Shown: piece by piece, positions 27,878 through 38,304 of the stretch
Layout: the number at the start of each line of letters is the position of its first letter
Position numbering within the stretch: the first letter of the stretch is position 1
Origin: Streptomyces sp. PsTaAH-137
GTDB taxonomy: Bacteria > Actinomycetota > Actinomycetes > Streptomycetales > Streptomycetaceae
Direction of reading: 5' to 3'
DNA length: 64,000 nt
Assembly (NCBI RefSeq): GCF_003259365.1
Contig: NZ_QLLY01000006.1
Span: 2,851 to 66,850, forward strand
Made by a program: the position numbers and the translations under genes
Notes under the pieces: model-generated
What the model was told of the DNA's origin: nothing
The model's input: only the letters and a program-made list of their open reading frames with translations
The model's database searches: none

Positions 27878-29773
27878 GTGAACAACCTGATTGCGCTGCT
27901 CGTCGCGGCGCCACTGCTCGGAGCGGCCGTACTCCTGTGCGGCGGGCGGGCGTTGGACCGGGTGGGCCATCTGCTCGGCACCCTGCTCGCGGCCGTCTCC
28001 TTCGTGATCGCCGTCGTGCTCTTCTCCGACATGCTCGGCAAGGGCCCGGAGGACCGCACGCTCACCCAGCACCTGTACAGCTGGATCCCCGTCGAGGGCT
28101 TCCAGGCGGACATCGGCTTCCAGCTCGACCAGCTGTCGATGACGTTCGTGCTGCTGATCTCCGGTGTGGGCACGCTGATCCACCTCTACTCGATCGGGTA
28201 CATGGAGCACGACGAGCGGCGCCGCCGCTTCTTCGGCTACCTGAACCTGTTCGTCGCGGCGATGCTCCTGCTGGTCATCGCCGACAACTACCTGCTGCTG
28301 TACGTCGGCTGGGAGGGCGTGGGCCTCGCCTCGTACCTCCTCATCGGCTTCTGGCAGCACAAGCCCAGCGCGGCCACCGCCGCCAAGAAGGCGTTCCTGG
28401 TCAACCGTGTCGGTGACATGGGTCTGTCCATCGCGATCATGCTGATGTTCACGACGTTCGGGACGTTCGCCTTCGGGCCGGTCCTGGACAGCGTCGGGGA
28501 CACGTCCGAGGGCAAGCTCACCGCGATCGGCCTGATGCTGCTGCTCGCCGCGTGCGGCAAGTCGGCGCAGGTGCCGCTCCAGTCCTGGCTCGGGGACGCG
28601 ATGGAGGGCCCGACCCCGGTCTCGGCCCTCATCCACGCAGCGACCATGGTGACCGCGGGTGTCTACCTGATCGTCCGCTCCGGCGCGATCTTCAACGGCG
28701 CGCCGGACGCCCAGCTCGTCGTCACCATCGTCGGCGCGGTCACGCTGCTGTTCGGTGCGATCGTCGGTTGCGCGAAGGACGACATCAAGAAGGCCCTCGC
28801 CGGGTCGACGATGTCGCAGATCGGCTACATGGTGCTCGCCGCGGGCCTCGGTCCCATCGGCTACGTCTTCGCGATCATGCACCTGGTGACGCACGGCTTC
28901 TTCAAGGCGGGGCTCTTCCTCGGCGCCGGTTCGGTCATGCACGGCATGAACGACGAGGTGGACATGCGGAAGTACGGCGCGCTCAGGAAGTACATGCCGG
29001 TCACCTTCGTGACGTTCGGCCTCGGATACCTGGCCATCATCGGCTTCCCGGGGCTGTCCGGCTTCTTCTCCAAGGACAAGATCATCGAAGCGGCGTTCGC
29101 GAAGGGCGGCACCGAGGGCTGGATCCTCGGCTCCGTGGCCCTGCTCGGCGCGGCCATCACCGCGTTCTACATGACCCGCGTGATGATCATGACTTTCTTC
29201 GGCGAGAAGCGCTGGCAGCCCGACGCGGAGGGCCATGAGCCGCACCCGCACGAGTCGCCGTCGTCCATGACGATCCCGATGATCGTGCTCGCGGTCGGCT
29301 CGGTCTTCGCCGGTGGCTTCTTCTCCATCGGCGACCGCTTCCTGCACTGGCTGGAGCCGGTCACCGGCCACGACCACGGGCACGCGCCGATCAGCGCGGG
29401 TGTCGTCACCGGGGCCACCATGGTCTGCCTGGTGATCGGTGTGGCCGTCGCCTGGCTCCAGTACGGGCGCCGCGAGGTCCCCGTCGTCGCACCGCGCGGC
29501 TCGCTGCTCACGCGTGCGGCCCGCCGCGACCTGCTCCAGGACGACTTCAACCACGTCGTCCTGGTCCGCGGCGGCGAGCACCTCACGCGCTCCCTGGTCT
29601 ACGTCGACCACACCCTGGTCGACGGAGTGGTGAACGGCTCGGCGGCTTCCGTGGGCGGCCTCTCCGGCCGGCTCCGCAAGCTCCAGAACGGCTACGTGCG
29701 CTCGTACGCCGTCTCGATGTTCGGCGGTGCGGCGGTCATCGTCGCGGCGACCCTGCTGATGAGGGCGGTCTGA
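27878..29773 (+). CDS. nuoL: NADH-quinone oxidoreductase subunit L
   Basis: NuoL is the most distal antiporter-like proton pump and carries the long lateral helix. The 631-aa protein shows the Mrp-type core: [18 protein letters not shown] with the key Glu, [20 protein letters not shown] with the Lys/His region, and [18 protein letters not shown] His-rich loop ([10 protein letters not shown]) and a second (GHDHGHA) lie between late helices. GGTCGGAGAA precedes the GTG. nuoM starts 5 nt after its stop. Confidence 0.97.
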   Translation: MNNLIALLVAAPLLGAAVLLCGGRALDRVGHLLGTLLAAVSFVIAVVLFSDMLGKGPEDRTLTQHLYSWIPVEGFQADIGFQLDQLSMTFVLLISGVGTLIHLYSIGYMEHDERRRRFFGYLNLFVAAMLLLVIADNYLLLYVGWEGVGLASYLLIGFWQHKPSAATAAKKAFLVNRVGDMGLSIAIMLMFTTFGTFAFGPVLDSVGDTSEGKLTAIGLMLLLAACGKSAQVPLQSWLGDAMEGPTPVSALIHAATMVTAGVYLIVRSGAIFNGAPDAQLVVTIVGAVTLLFGAIVGCAKDDIKKALAGSTMSQIGYMVLAAGLGPIGYVFAIMHLVTHGFFKAGLFLGAGSVMHGMNDEVDMRKYGALRKYMPVTFVTFGLGYLAIIGFPGLSGFFSKDKIIEAAFAKGGTEGWILGSVALLGAAITAFYMTRVMIMTFFGEKRWQPDAEGHEPHPHESPSSMTIPMIVLAVGSVFAGGFFSIGDRFLHWLEPVTGHDHGHAPISAGVVTGATMVCLVIGVAVAWLQYGRREVPVVAPRGSLLTRAARRDLLQDDFNHVVLVRGGEHLTRSLVYVDHTLVDGVVNGSAASVGGLSGRLRKLQNGYVRSYAVSMFGGAAVIVAATLLMRAV

Positions 29774-29778
29774 TACCG

Positions 29779-31353
29779 ATGTCCTTTCCTCTGCTGACAG
29801 CGACGGCGGTACTGCCGGCCGTGGGCGCCATCGCCACGGCCGCCGTACCGGCGAAGCAGCGCACGGCGGCCAAGTGGCTCGCGCTGTTGTTCTCGCTCGG
29901 GACGCTGGTGGTCGCTGCGGTGGTCGCGGTGCGCTTCGACCCGTCGGGCGCGCGCTACCAACTGACCGAGTCGCACTCCTGGATCAGGGACTTCGGAGTC
30001 CGCTACGAACTGGGCGTGGACGGCATCGGGGTGGCGCTCATCGCGCTGACCGCGCTGCTGATCCCGTTCGTGATCCTCGCGGGCTGGAACGACGCGGACC
30101 CGCTGGAGACCGGCAGCACCAGGTGGCGGCCGACGCAGGGCTTCTTCGCCCTGATCCTCCTCGTCGAGGCGATGGTGATCATCTCCTTCGAGGCCACCGA
30201 CGTCTTCCTCTTCTACATCTTCTTCGAAGCCATGCTCATCCCGATGTACTTCCTCATCGGCGGCTTCGGGGACCGCGCGGGCCCGCACGGCGAGAAGGAG
30301 GCCGCGACCCAACGCTCGTACGCCGCGGTCAAGTTCCTCCTCTACAACCTCGTCGGCGGGCTCATCATGCTGGCGGCCGTCATCGGCCTGTACGTGGTCG
30401 CCGGGAGCTTCTCGCTCTCGGAGATCGCCGAAGCCCGCGCGAGCGGCTCGCTGGACATGGCGACCAACACCGAGCGGCTGCTCTTCCTCGGCTTCTTCTT
30501 CGCCTTCGCGGTGAAGGCCCCGCTGTGGCCGCTGCACACCTGGCTGCCGAACGCGATGGGCGAGGCCACGGCCCCGGTCGCCGTACTGATCACGGCCGTT
30601 GTCGACAAGGTCGGCACCTTCGCGATGCTCCGCTTCTGCCTCCAGCTGTTCCCGGAGGCCAGCAAGTGGGCGACGCCGGTCATCCTCGTCCTGGCGCTGA
30701 TCAGCATCGTCTACGGCGCGCTGCTCGCGGTCGGCCAGCGCGACATCAAGCGGCTGGTCGCGTACGCGTCGATCTCGCACTTCGGCTTCATCATCCTGGG
30801 CATCTTCGCGATGACCAGTCAGGGCCAGTCCGGCGCGACGCTCTACATGGTCAACCACGGTATTTCGACGGCCGCGTTGATGCTGGTCGCCGGGTTCCTG
30901 ATCTCGCGGCGCGGCTCGCGGCTCATCGCCGACTACGGCGGTGTGCAGAAGGTCGCCCCGGTGCTCGCCGGCACGTTCCTGATCGGCGGCCTGGCGACGC
31001 TCTCGCTGCCGGGGCTCGCGCCGTTCGTGAGTGAGTTCCTGGTCCTGGTCGGCACGTTCTCGCGCTACCCGGTCATCGGCATCATCGCCACCATCGGCAT
31101 CGTGCTCGCCGCGCTCTACACGCTGGTCCTGTACCAGCGCACCATGACCGGCCCGGTGAAGCCGTCGAACGAGGGCATCGCCGACCTGAAGGCGCGCGAA
31201 CTGACCGTCGTGGTCCCGCTGATCGCCGTACTGATCTTCCTGGGTGTCTACCCGAAGCCGCTGACCGAGCTGGTGAACCCGGCGGTCAAGCACACCCTGT
31301 CCGACGTCCAGAAGAAGGACCCGAAGCCGGAAGTGGAGGCGGCCCACAAGTGA
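29779..31353 (+). CDS. nuoM: NADH-quinone oxidoreductase subunit M
   Basis: NuoM (524 aa) is an antiporter-like proton-pumping subunit with about fourteen helices. Family landmarks are FFEAMLIPMYFLIGGFG, KAPLWPLHTWLPNAMGEATA and DIKRLVAYASISHFGFI. The ATG lies 5 nt after the nuoL stop without a strong ribosome site, so reinitiation is likely. Its stop overlaps the nuoN start by 4 nt. Confidence 0.97.
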   Translation: MSFPLLTATAVLPAVGAIATAAVPAKQRTAAKWLALLFSLGTLVVAAVVAVRFDPSGARYQLTESHSWIRDFGVRYELGVDGIGVALIALTALLIPFVILAGWNDADPLETGSTRWRPTQGFFALILLVEAMVIISFEATDVFLFYIFFEAMLIPMYFLIGGFGDRAGPHGEKEAATQRSYAAVKFLLYNLVGGLIMLAAVIGLYVVAGSFSLSEIAEARASGSLDMATNTERLLFLGFFFAFAVKAPLWPLHTWLPNAMGEATAPVAVLITAVVDKVGTFAMLRFCLQLFPEASKWATPVILVLALISIVYGALLAVGQRDIKRLVAYASISHFGFIILGIFAMTSQGQSGATLYMVNHGISTAALMLVAGFLISRRGSRLIADYGGVQKVAPVLAGTFLIGGLATLSLPGLAPFVSEFLVLVGTFSRYPVIGIIATIGIVLAALYTLVLYQRTMTGPVKPSNEGIADLKARELTVVVPLIAVLIFLGVYPKPLTELVNPAVKHTLSDVQKKDPKPEVEAAHK

Positions 31354-33011
31354 GTTCCCTGCTGAGTGCTCCAGCCGTCCACAGCCTGTGGACAAGTGCC
31401 GCCGATCCGATCTCCAAGATCGACGCACCGAAGATCGAATACGGGCAATTGTCCCCGACCTTGATCGTCATCGGTGCCGCCGTCCTGGGGATCCTGGTCG
31501 AGGCGTTCGTGCCGCGTAAGTCCCGTTACTACGTCCAGGTGTTCCTGTCGGTCGTGGCCCTCGCGGCGGCCTTCGCGGCCGTCGTCGGCCTCGCCGCCGG
31601 CGGGTACGGGACGACCAAGGCACACATCGCGGCCATGGGCGCGATCGCCGTCGACGGCCCCGCGCTCTTCCTGCAAGGCACCATCCTGCTGGCCGGGCTC
31701 GTCTCGATCTTCACGTTCGCGGAGCGGCGGCTCGACCCGGAGGCGCACGGCAACCGCGTCGACTCGTTCGCCGCGCAGGCCGGTTCCGTACCGGGCAGCG
31801 AGAGCGAACAGCGCGCTGTGAAGGCCGGGTTCACGACGACCGAGGTGTTCCCGCTCGCGCTCTTCGCGATCGGCGGCATGCTGGTCTTCCCCGCGGCGAA
31901 CGACCTGCTGACGCTCTTCATCGCCCTGGAAGTCTTCTCGCTCCCGCTGTACCTCCTGTGCGCCGTGGCCCGCCGCAAGCGGCTCGTGTCGCAGGAGGCC
32001 GCGGTCAAGTACTTCCTGCTCGGCGCCTTCGCGTCCGCGTTCACCCTGTTCGGCATCGCGCTGCTCTACGGCTACGCGGGCTCGGTCTCGTACGCCAAGG
32101 TCGCGAGCGTCGTCGACGGCACGGTCACCAGCATCGACCCGGCCCTCGCCGACACGATGGGCAACGACGCGCTGCTCCTCATCGGCGTCGCGCTCGTCGT
32201 CATGGGCCTGCTGTTCAAGGTCGGCGCCGTCCCGTTCCACATGTGGACGCCGGACGTCTACCAGGGCGCCCCGACGCCCGTCACCGGCTTCATGGCGGCG
32301 GCGACCAAGGTGGCCGCCTTCGGCGCGCTGCTGCGGCTGCTGTACGTGGTCCTGCCGGGCCTGCGCTGGGACTGGCGGCCGGTCATGTGGGCGATCGCCA
32401 TCGTCACGATGCTCGGCGGCGCGATCGTCGCGATCACCCAGACCGACATCAAGCGGCTGCTGGCGTACTCGTCGATCGCGCACGCCGGGTTCATCCTGGC
32501 CGGTGTGATCGCGACGACGCCCGAGGGCGTCTCGTCGGTGCTGTTCTACCTGGGCGCGTACTCCTTCGTGACCATCGGCGCCTTCGCCGTGGTGACGCTG
32601 GTGCGCGACGCGGGCGGCGAGGCCACGCACCTGTCGAAGTGGGCGGGTCTCGGCCGCAGGTCGCCGCTGGTCGCGGCGGTCTTCGCCGTGTTCCTGCTGG
32701 CCTTCGCCGGTATCCCGCTCACCTCCGGCTTCGCGGGCAAGTTCGCCGTGTTCAAGGCGGCTGCCGAGGGCGGTGCGGGCGCGCTGGTCGTCGTCGGTGT
32801 GGTGTCCTCGGCGATCGCCGCGTTCTTCTACATCCGCGTGATCGTCCTCATGTTCTTCAGCGAGCCGAAGGCGGACGGGCCGACCGTGGCCGTGCCCTCG
32901 CCGCTGACCATGACGACGATCGCGGTGGGCGTCGCGGTCACGATCGTGCTGGGCCTCGCGCCGCAGTACTTCCTGGACCTCGCGAGCCAGGCCGGAGTCT
33001 TCGTCCGGTAG
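31350..33011 (+). CDS. nuoN: NADH-quinone oxidoreductase subunit N
   Basis: NuoN (553 aa) is the third antiporter-like subunit and closes the operon. Landmarks are LFIALEVFSLPLYLLCAVAR, KVGAVPFHMWTPDVYQGAPT and DIKRLLAYSSIAHAGFILAG. The N-terminus has about 30 residues before the first helix. The GTG start overlaps nuoM. Its 5' coding region contains GTCCACAG-C-CTGTGGAC (31377-31393), which overlaps a DnaA-box-like sequence. A strong terminator follows at 33034. Confidence 0.97.
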   Translation: MSSLLSAPAVHSLWTSAADPISKIDAPKIEYGQLSPTLIVIGAAVLGILVEAFVPRKSRYYVQVFLSVVALAAAFAAVVGLAAGGYGTTKAHIAAMGAIAVDGPALFLQGTILLAGLVSIFTFAERRLDPEAHGNRVDSFAAQAGSVPGSESEQRAVKAGFTTTEVFPLALFAIGGMLVFPAANDLLTLFIALEVFSLPLYLLCAVARRKRLVSQEAAVKYFLLGAFASAFTLFGIALLYGYAGSVSYAKVASVVDGTVTSIDPALADTMGNDALLLIGVALVVMGLLFKVGAVPFHMWTPDVYQGAPTPVTGFMAAATKVAAFGALLRLLYVVLPGLRWDWRPVMWAIAIVTMLGGAIVAITQTDIKRLLAYSSIAHAGFILAGVIATTPEGVSSVLFYLGAYSFVTIGAFAVVTLVRDAGGEATHLSKWAGLGRRSPLVAAVFAVFLLAFAGIPLTSGFAGKFAVFKAAAEGGAGALVVVGVVSSAIAAFFYIRVIVLMFFSEPKADGPTVAVPSPLTMTTIAVGVAVTIVLGLAPQYFLDLASQAGVFVR

Positions 33012-33033
33012 TCCCGCAGCGCACGCGTGAGCC

Positions 33034-33067
33034 GGTGCCCGGCGCCCTGGGAGGGGCGCCGGGCACC
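33034..33067 (+). terminator. Terminator of the nuo operon
   Basis: GGTGCCCGGCGCCC (33034-33047) and GGGCGCCGGGCACC (33054-33067) form a perfect 14-bp stem with a 6-nt loop, 22 nt after nuoN. Only a short T-containing stretch follows, as usual in high-GC actinomycetes. Confidence 0.88.
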
Positions 33068-33171
33068 TCTGCGTGCGGCCGGTTCTCCCGAGCCTGTGGA
33101 TAACTTTCGGGGTTGTCGGTGCGGACCCCTATCGTTGGCGGAGCAGTCGGACGACGGACGGGACAGACGGT

Positions 33172-35124
33172 ATGAGCGAGGTGACGGAGAGCGAGGCCCT
33201 TGCCACGCTCCACCGCGTCTTCGGGTACGACGCTTTCCGCGGTGAGCAGGAAGCGATCATCGAGCACGTCGTGGCGGGCGGGGACGCCGTCGTCCTGATG
33301 CCCACCGGTGGCGGCAAGTCGCTCTGCTATCAGATCCCGGCCATGGTCAGACCCGGTACGGGCGTCGTCGTCTCGCCGCTGATCGCGCTCATGCAGGACC
33401 AGGTGGACGCGCTGCGGGCGCTCGGCGTGCGCGCCGGGTTCATGAACTCGACGCAGGACTTCGACGAGCGGCGGACCGTCGAGGCCGAGTTCCTCGCCGG
33501 TGAGCTGGACGTGATCTATCTCGCCCCGGAGCGGCTGCGGATCGACAGCACCCTCGACCTGCTCTCGCGCGGCAAGATCTCCGTCTTCGCGATCGACGAG
33601 GCGCACTGTGTGGCCCAGTGGGGGCACGACTTCCGGCCCGAGTACCGGGCGCTGTCCGTGCTCGGCGAGCGGTGGCCCGACGTGCCGCGCATCGCCCTCA
33701 CGGCGACCGCGACGCACGCCACGCACCAGGAGATCACCCAGAGCCTCGGCATGCCGCGGGCCCGGCACTTCGTGGCCAGCTTCGACCGGCCCAACATCCA
33801 GTACCGGATCGTGCCCAAGGCCGAGCCGAAGAAGCAGCTGCTGACCTTCCTGAAGCAGGAGCACGAGGGCGACGCGGGCATCGTGTACTGCCTGTCGCGC
33901 AGGTCCGTGGAGGCCACCGCCGAGTTCCTCAGCAAGAACGGGATCGAGGCCGTGCCGTACCACGCGGGCCTCGACGCCGGGACGCGCGCGGCGCACCAGT
34001 CCCGCTTCCTCCGTGAGGAGGGGCTCGTGGTCTGCGCGACCATCGCGTTCGGCATGGGCATCGACAAGCCGGACGTGCGGTTCGTGGCCCACCTCGACCT
34101 GCCGAAGTCCGTCGAGGGGTACTACCAGGAGACCGGCCGCGCGGGCCGGGACGGGCTCGCCTCCACGGCCTGGATGGCGTACGGCCTCCAGGACGTGGTG
34201 CAGCAGCGCAAGCTGATCAACATGGGGGAGGGCGACGAGGCGTTCCGCCGCCGGGCCTCCTCCCACCTCGACTCGATGCTGGCGCTCTGCGAGACCGCGC
34301 AGTGCCGGCGCGCCCAGCTCCTGACGTACTTCGGGCAGGAGGCCCCGGCGGCCTGCGGCAACTGCGACACCTGTCTGACGCCGCCCGAGACCTGGGACGG
34401 CACGGTCGCCGCGCAGAAGATCCTGTCCACCGTGGTGCGGCTGGACCGGGAGCGGCGGCAGAAGTTCGGCGCGGGCCAGATCATCGACATCCTGCTCGGC
34501 AAGCGCTCGGCCAAGGTCATCCAGTTCGACCACGACCAGCTGTCCGTCTTCGGCATCGGCGAGGAGCTGAGCGAGACCGAGTGGCGGGGCGTGGTGCGGC
34601 AGTTGCTGGCGCAGGGGCTCGTCGCGGTCGAGGGCGAGTTCGGGACGCTGGTGCTCACCGAGGAGAGCGGGAGCGTGCTGGGGCGGGAGCGGGAGGTGCG
34701 GCTGCGCAAGGAGGCGCCGCGGCCGGCCTCGTCCCGGTCCGCCCCGCGCGAGCGCAAGGCCAAGACCGTCGCGGCCGATCTGCCTGCCGAGCTTCAGCCC
34801 GTCTTCGAGGCGTTGCGGGCCTGGCGCGGGGCGCAGGCCAAGGAGAACGGGGTTCCGGCTTATGTGATCTTCCATGACGCCACGTTGCGGGAGATCGCTC
34901 TTCAGCGGCCTTCTTCGTTGGGGCAGTTGGGGACGCTCGGCGGGGTCGGTGAGAAGAAGTTGGCCACCTGGGGGCCGGGGGTGCTGGAGGTTCTGGCCGG
35001 GCTCGATGGTGCCGGTGCCGGTGCCGGTGCCGGTGGCGGTGGCCGTGATGGGGTGCCGGAGTTCGATCCCGGGCCCGAGCCTGATTTCGGGCCGGAGCCG
35101 GAGCCGGAGGATGTCGACTGGTGA
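33172..35124 (+). CDS. recQ: ATP-dependent DNA helicase RecQ
   Basis: RecQ unwinds DNA 3' to 5' in recombinational repair. The 650-aa protein has helicase motif I TGGGKS (45-50), the DEAH box in [19 protein letters not shown] near 140, motif [14 protein letters not shown], a zinc-binding RQC region with cysteines in [11 protein letters not shown] and CGNCDTC, and an HRDC domain near 535-605 ([18 protein letters not shown]). The C-terminus is a low-complexity Gly-Ala run from a GGTGCC/GGTGGC hexanucleotide repeat (35008-35043), then Pro/Glu-rich. The ATG at 33172 gives the normal N-terminus. A TGTGGATAA DnaA-box-like motif lies 69 nt upstream. Confidence 0.95.
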   Translation: MSEVTESEALATLHRVFGYDAFRGEQEAIIEHVVAGGDAVVLMPTGGGKSLCYQIPAMVRPGTGVVVSPLIALMQDQVDALRALGVRAGFMNSTQDFDERRTVEAEFLAGELDVIYLAPERLRIDSTLDLLSRGKISVFAIDEAHCVAQWGHDFRPEYRALSVLGERWPDVPRIALTATATHATHQEITQSLGMPRARHFVASFDRPNIQYRIVPKAEPKKQLLTFLKQEHEGDAGIVYCLSRRSVEATAEFLSKNGIEAVPYHAGLDAGTRAAHQSRFLREEGLVVCATIAFGMGIDKPDVRFVAHLDLPKSVEGYYQETGRAGRDGLASTAWMAYGLQDVVQQRKLINMGEGDEAFRRRASSHLDSMLALCETAQCRRAQLLTYFGQEAPAACGNCDTCLTPPETWDGTVAAQKILSTVVRLDRERRQKFGAGQIIDILLGKRSAKVIQFDHDQLSVFGIGEELSETEWRGVVRQLLAQGLVAVEGEFGTLVLTEESGSVLGREREVRLRKEAPRPASSRSAPRERKAKTVAADLPAELQPVFEALRAWRGAQAKENGVPAYVIFHDATLREIALQRPSSLGQLGTLGGVGEKKLATWGPGVLEVLAGLDGAGAGAGAGGGGRDGVPEFDPGPEPDFGPEPEPEDVDW

Positions 35125-35142
35125 CGGCCGGTGGGGGCTGGT

Positions 35143-35446
35143 CGCGCAGTTCCCCGCGCCCCTGGGTTGTTCTTCGGGTGCGGCCCGGTGGCCGCTTCCC
35201 GCGCAGTTCCCCGCGCCCCTGAAAGATCCGCGTCTGCCCTGCCGGGCTTCGTCGCTACCTGCGGCCCGGTGGCCCTGCTTCGCGCAGTTCCCCGCGCCCC
35301 TGAGATGCGCACTTCGTGCGGCATCTCATCGGCCCCCTCAAGGGGAGGCTGCGCGAAGCGCATGCCTCAGGGGCGCGGGGAACTGCGCGACCAGCCACGA
35401 CGGTGGTGCACCCGGGAGGCGACCCAGGGGCGCGGGGAACTGCGCG
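35143..35446. repeat. Repeat-family island between recQ and fahA (five copies)
   Basis: Three reverse copies start at 35143, 35200 and 35281, and two forward copies at 35368 and 35425. The first two and the last two are each exactly 57 bp apart. The centre (35302-35367) has a small hairpin-forming piece (GCGCACTTCGTGC) also found in the island at 54891. The island fills the gap between convergent genes, so it could end transcription from both sides. Confidence 0.9.
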
Positions 35447-35480
35447 AGAAGAGGCCACCGGCAGTCAGTCGGGGTACGAG

Positions 35481-36731
35481 CTATGGGCGCGCCACGATGC
35501 GGCCCGTTACCTCGCCCAGGGACAGTCGGGTGCCGGACGGGCCCGGGGCCCAGGCCGTCAGCGTGACCTCGTCGCCGTCCTCCAGGAAACCCCGTTTGCC
35601 GTCGGGGAGTTCGAGAGGGTGTTGGCCGTTCCAGGTCAGCTCGATGAGGGAGCCGCGCTCGTGTTCGGCGGGGCCGCTGACGGTGCCGGAGCCGTAGAGG
35701 TCGCCGGTGCGCAGCGAGGCGCCGTTGACCGTCATGTGGGCCAGCATCTGGGCGCCCGTCCAGTACATGCCGGAGAAGGGCGGCTCCGAGACGACGTGGC
35801 CGTTGACGGCGACCGTGATGTGCAGGTCGTAGCCCGCGGGGTCCAGGCCGGGGTCGGCGTCGTCCAAGTAGGGGAGGAGCGGCACCGTGCGCGCGGGCGC
35901 GGGGACGCGGGCCGCGTCCAGGGCATCAAGAGGCGTGATCCAGGCGGAGATCGAGGTCGCGAAGGACTTGCCGAGGTGCGGGCCGAGCGGCACCGTCTCC
36001 CAGTTCTGGATGTCGCGCGCCGACCAGTCGTTGAGCAGGCACAGGCCGAAGACGTGATCGCGGTAGGAGGAGAGGGGGACGGACGTGCCTTGGGGCGACG
36101 GGACGCCGACGACGTAGCCGACCTCGGTCTCGATGTCGAGGCGGACCGACGGGCCGAAGACGGGGGCCGGGTCCTGCGGGCCCTTGCGCTGGCCGCTGGG
36201 GCGGACCACGTCGGTGCCGGAGACCACGACCGTGCCGGCGCGCCCGTGGTAACCCACCGGCAGGTGCTTCCAGTTGGGCTTCAGCGCCGCCTCGTCCGGG
36301 CGGAACAGCTTGCCGAGATTCGTGGCGTGGTTCTCGGAGGCGTAGAAGTCGACGTAGTCCGCGACCTCGAACGGGAGGTGCAGGGTGACCTCGGCGAGCG
36401 GGTGCAGATGGGGGCGGACGGCGTCGCGGTGCGCCGGGTCCGTCACCCATGACGTCACGGCGCGGCGCACGTCCGACCAGGCCGTACGGCCCGCCGCGAG
36501 CAGGGAGTTGAGCGTGCGCCGGGCCAGGAGCGGGCTGTGGGGCGAGCCGAGGGCCTCGGCCGTCGCGCCCGCGTCGAGGACGTGGCCGCCGAGGCGGACG
36601 CCGACACGCGGGCTCTCGCCGGCGCGGCTGAAGACTCCGTAGGGGAGGTTGTGCGGGCCGAAGGGGTGGCCTTCGGGGAGGTCGAGCGGGTCGACGAGCG
36701 GGGTGTGCCCGGACGCGGCTGCGGCTGCCAT
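35481..36731 (-). CDS. fahA: Fumarylacetoacetase
   Basis: This enzyme hydrolyses 4-fumarylacetoacetate to fumarate and acetoacetate, the last step of tyrosine catabolism. The 416-aa protein has the small N-terminal SH3-like domain and the FAH fold: VDFYASENHATNLGKLFRP, LPVGYHGRAGTVVVSGTDV, DIETEVGYVVG (metal-binding acidic residues) and LLNDWSARDIQNWE. The ATG at 36731 (MAAAAASG) is chosen. Two perfect 12-bp direct repeats lie 31 nt upstream at 36762. The other tyrosine-degradation genes are not in this window. Confidence 0.95.
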   Translation of the reverse strand: MAAAAASGHTPLVDPLDLPEGHPFGPHNLPYGVFSRAGESPRVGVRLGGHVLDAGATAEALGSPHSPLLARRTLNSLLAAGRTAWSDVRRAVTSWVTDPAHRDAVRPHLHPLAEVTLHLPFEVADYVDFYASENHATNLGKLFRPDEAALKPNWKHLPVGYHGRAGTVVVSGTDVVRPSGQRKGPQDPAPVFGPSVRLDIETEVGYVVGVPSPQGTSVPLSSYRDHVFGLCLLNDWSARDIQNWETVPLGPHLGKSFATSISAWITPLDALDAARVPAPARTVPLLPYLDDADPGLDPAGYDLHITVAVNGHVVSEPPFSGMYWTGAQMLAHMTVNGASLRTGDLYGSGTVSGPAEHERGSLIELTWNGQHPLELPDGKRGFLEDGDEVTLTAWAPGPSGTRLSLGEVTGRIVARP

Positions 36732-36761
36732 GCCTACGTGCCTCACTTTCGAGACGTTCGA

Positions 36762-36785
36762 GGGTGGATCACAGGGTGGATCACA
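36762..36785. promoter_or_regulatory. Perfect 12-bp tandem repeat in the fahA upstream region
   Basis: GGGTGGATCACA occurs twice head to tail (36762-36773 and 36774-36785), with a weaker third copy (GGTGGGCCACAC) after it. On the fahA strand this reads TGTGATCCACCC twice. The spacing of 12 bp is close to one helical turn, fitting cooperative binding of a regulator of fahA. Confidence 0.5.
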
Positions 36786-36860
36786 CAGGTGGGCCACACG
36801 TTACGTGGACGCCGGGTGTTCGGGCAGGGGCTAAAGAGTTCGTAATGTCCGAATGACCCG

Positions 36861-36890
36861 TTGTTGGCGTGGTCACTTCCGGCATAGCGT
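36861..36890 (+). promoter_or_regulatory. Candidate promoter for the ATP-grasp gene
   Basis: TTGTTG (36861-36866) and TAGCGT (36885-36890), spaced 18 bp, resemble a housekeeping sigma promoter about 45 nt before the chosen start. Confidence 0.35.
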
Positions 36891-36931
36891 CTATGTCGGT
36901 TCGTAGGGGGATCAGGACACGTGGGGGGCCC

Positions 36932-38224
36932 GTGGCCAGAAAAGCCGGTGACGCACGCGGTGGCGCTGGACCGGTACCGCTCGCCGTGGACCGCGAGGTG
37001 CCGGGCCTGATCGTGAAGTTCGGCGACTATCCGCTGCACCACGGAGGCGTGGGCGCCATCCGCAGCCTGGGCCGCCTCGGCGTCCCCATGTACGCGATCA
37101 CCGAGGACCGTTGCACCCCGGCCGCCGCCTCCCGCTATCTGCGCCGGGCCTTCTCCTGGCGGACCACCGGCGCGGAGGCGCCGGAGCACCTGGTCGACGG
37201 GCTGCTCGGGATCGCGCGGCGGATCGGCCGGCCCGCCGTGCTGATCCCGACCGACGAGGAGGCGGCCGTGCTCATCGCCGAGCACCAGGGCCCGCTGGCC
37301 GACGCGGGATACCTCTTCCCGCCCGTCGAGCCGGCGCTGCCGCGCCGCCTGGCCAGCAAGCAGGGCCTGCACGAACTGTGCGCGGAGCACGGGTTCCCGT
37401 CACCTGCGGCGGCCTTCCCCGAAAGCCGCGCGGACATCGAGGAGTTCGCGGCGAAGGCCCGCTTCCCGGTCGTGGCCAAGAACCGCGAGGCGTTCACCCG
37501 CCGGGCCCGCCCCGCGGTGGCCGGGACCACCCGCATCGCCACCCCCGAGGGCTTGCGCGCCCTCGCGCGGGACTGGGGCGAGCGGCCCGGCGTGATCCTC
37601 CAGGAGTATCTGCCGCGCGAGGACGCCGAGGACTGGATCGTGCACGCGTACGTCGATCAGGACTGCGCGCCCCGGGCGATGTTCACCGGGGTCAAGGTCC
37701 GCTCCTGGCCGCCGCACGCGGGGATGACCGCGCGCGCGTACGTCGTGGACAATCCGGACCTCGCGGACCTGGCCGCGCGCTTCGTCAAGCAGATCGGCTT
37801 CACCGGCGTCATCGACCTCGATCTGCGCTTCGACCGGCGCGACGGGCGCTACAAGCTGCTGGACTTCAATCCGCGGATGGGCGCCCAGTTCCGCCTGTTC
37901 GAGAACGAGGCGGGGGTGGACGTCGTCCGCGCCCTGCATCTGCACCTCACCGGCCGCGACGTCCCGGAGGGGGAACAGCGGGCGGGGCACCGGTACATCG
38001 TCGAGAACATCGACCTGCCGGCCCTGCTCGCGTACCGGCGCGGCGGCTACACGACCCCGCACGCCCCGACCCGCGCGAGCGGCACGGAGCTGGCGTGGTG
38101 GGCGGCCGACGACCCGTGGCCGTTCTTCACGATGCTGGCCCGGTTCGTGAGACCCGGCGTCCGGCATCTCTACCGGCTGTGGCGGACCAGCCGCCGCGGC
38201 GGCACGACCGGCACCTCCGTCTAG
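36932..38224 (+). CDS. ATP-grasp carboxylate-amine ligase-like protein
   Basis: This is a protein of about 430 aa with an ATP-grasp fold, which joins a carboxylate to an amine through an acyl phosphate. The N-terminal preATP-grasp part reads LIVKFGDYPLHHGGVGAIRS. Then follow PVVAKNREAFTRRARP (ATP lysine region), VILQEYLPREDAEDWIVHAY, and the metal-ligand strand YKLLDFNPRMGAQFRLF. It resembles D-aspartate-ligase-like and carB-type ATP-grasp proteins. The start is uncertain: GTG 36932 follows a G-rich stretch; ATG 36893 is also open. The flavoprotein gene starts 80 nt downstream. Substrates are unknown. Confidence 0.82.
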   Translation: MARKAGDARGGAGPVPLAVDREVPGLIVKFGDYPLHHGGVGAIRSLGRLGVPMYAITEDRCTPAAASRYLRRAFSWRTTGAEAPEHLVDGLLGIARRIGRPAVLIPTDEEAAVLIAEHQGPLADAGYLFPPVEPALPRRLASKQGLHELCAEHGFPSPAAAFPESRADIEEFAAKARFPVVAKNREAFTRRARPAVAGTTRIATPEGLRALARDWGERPGVILQEYLPREDAEDWIVHAYVDQDCAPRAMFTGVKVRSWPPHAGMTARAYVVDNPDLADLAARFVKQIGFTGVIDLDLRFDRRDGRYKLLDFNPRMGAQFRLFENEAGVDVVRALHLHLTGRDVPEGEQRAGHRYIVENIDLPALLAYRRGGYTTPHAPTRASGTELAWWAADDPWPFFTMLARFVRPGVRHLYRLWRTSRRGGTTGTSV

Positions 38225-38304
38225 AGGGGGCGGGGACCGGCGAGCGGCACCACGGAGCAAGAGACGCAGTGGCAGAGCGACTGCCGTCCCGGGGAGGGGA
38301 CTTC

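Noticed and set aside
27374..29611. Antisense open frame of 745 codons opposite nuoJ-nuoL
   Set aside because: It is a shadow of confident nuo genes. Its composition is dominated by Arg, Asp, His and Val, with no recognisable domain.
35008..35043. GGTGCC/GGTGGC hexanucleotide repeat as a phase-variation switch in recQ
   Set aside because: The unit is six bases, so copy changes stay in frame and only alter a Gly-Ala tail after the HRDC domain.
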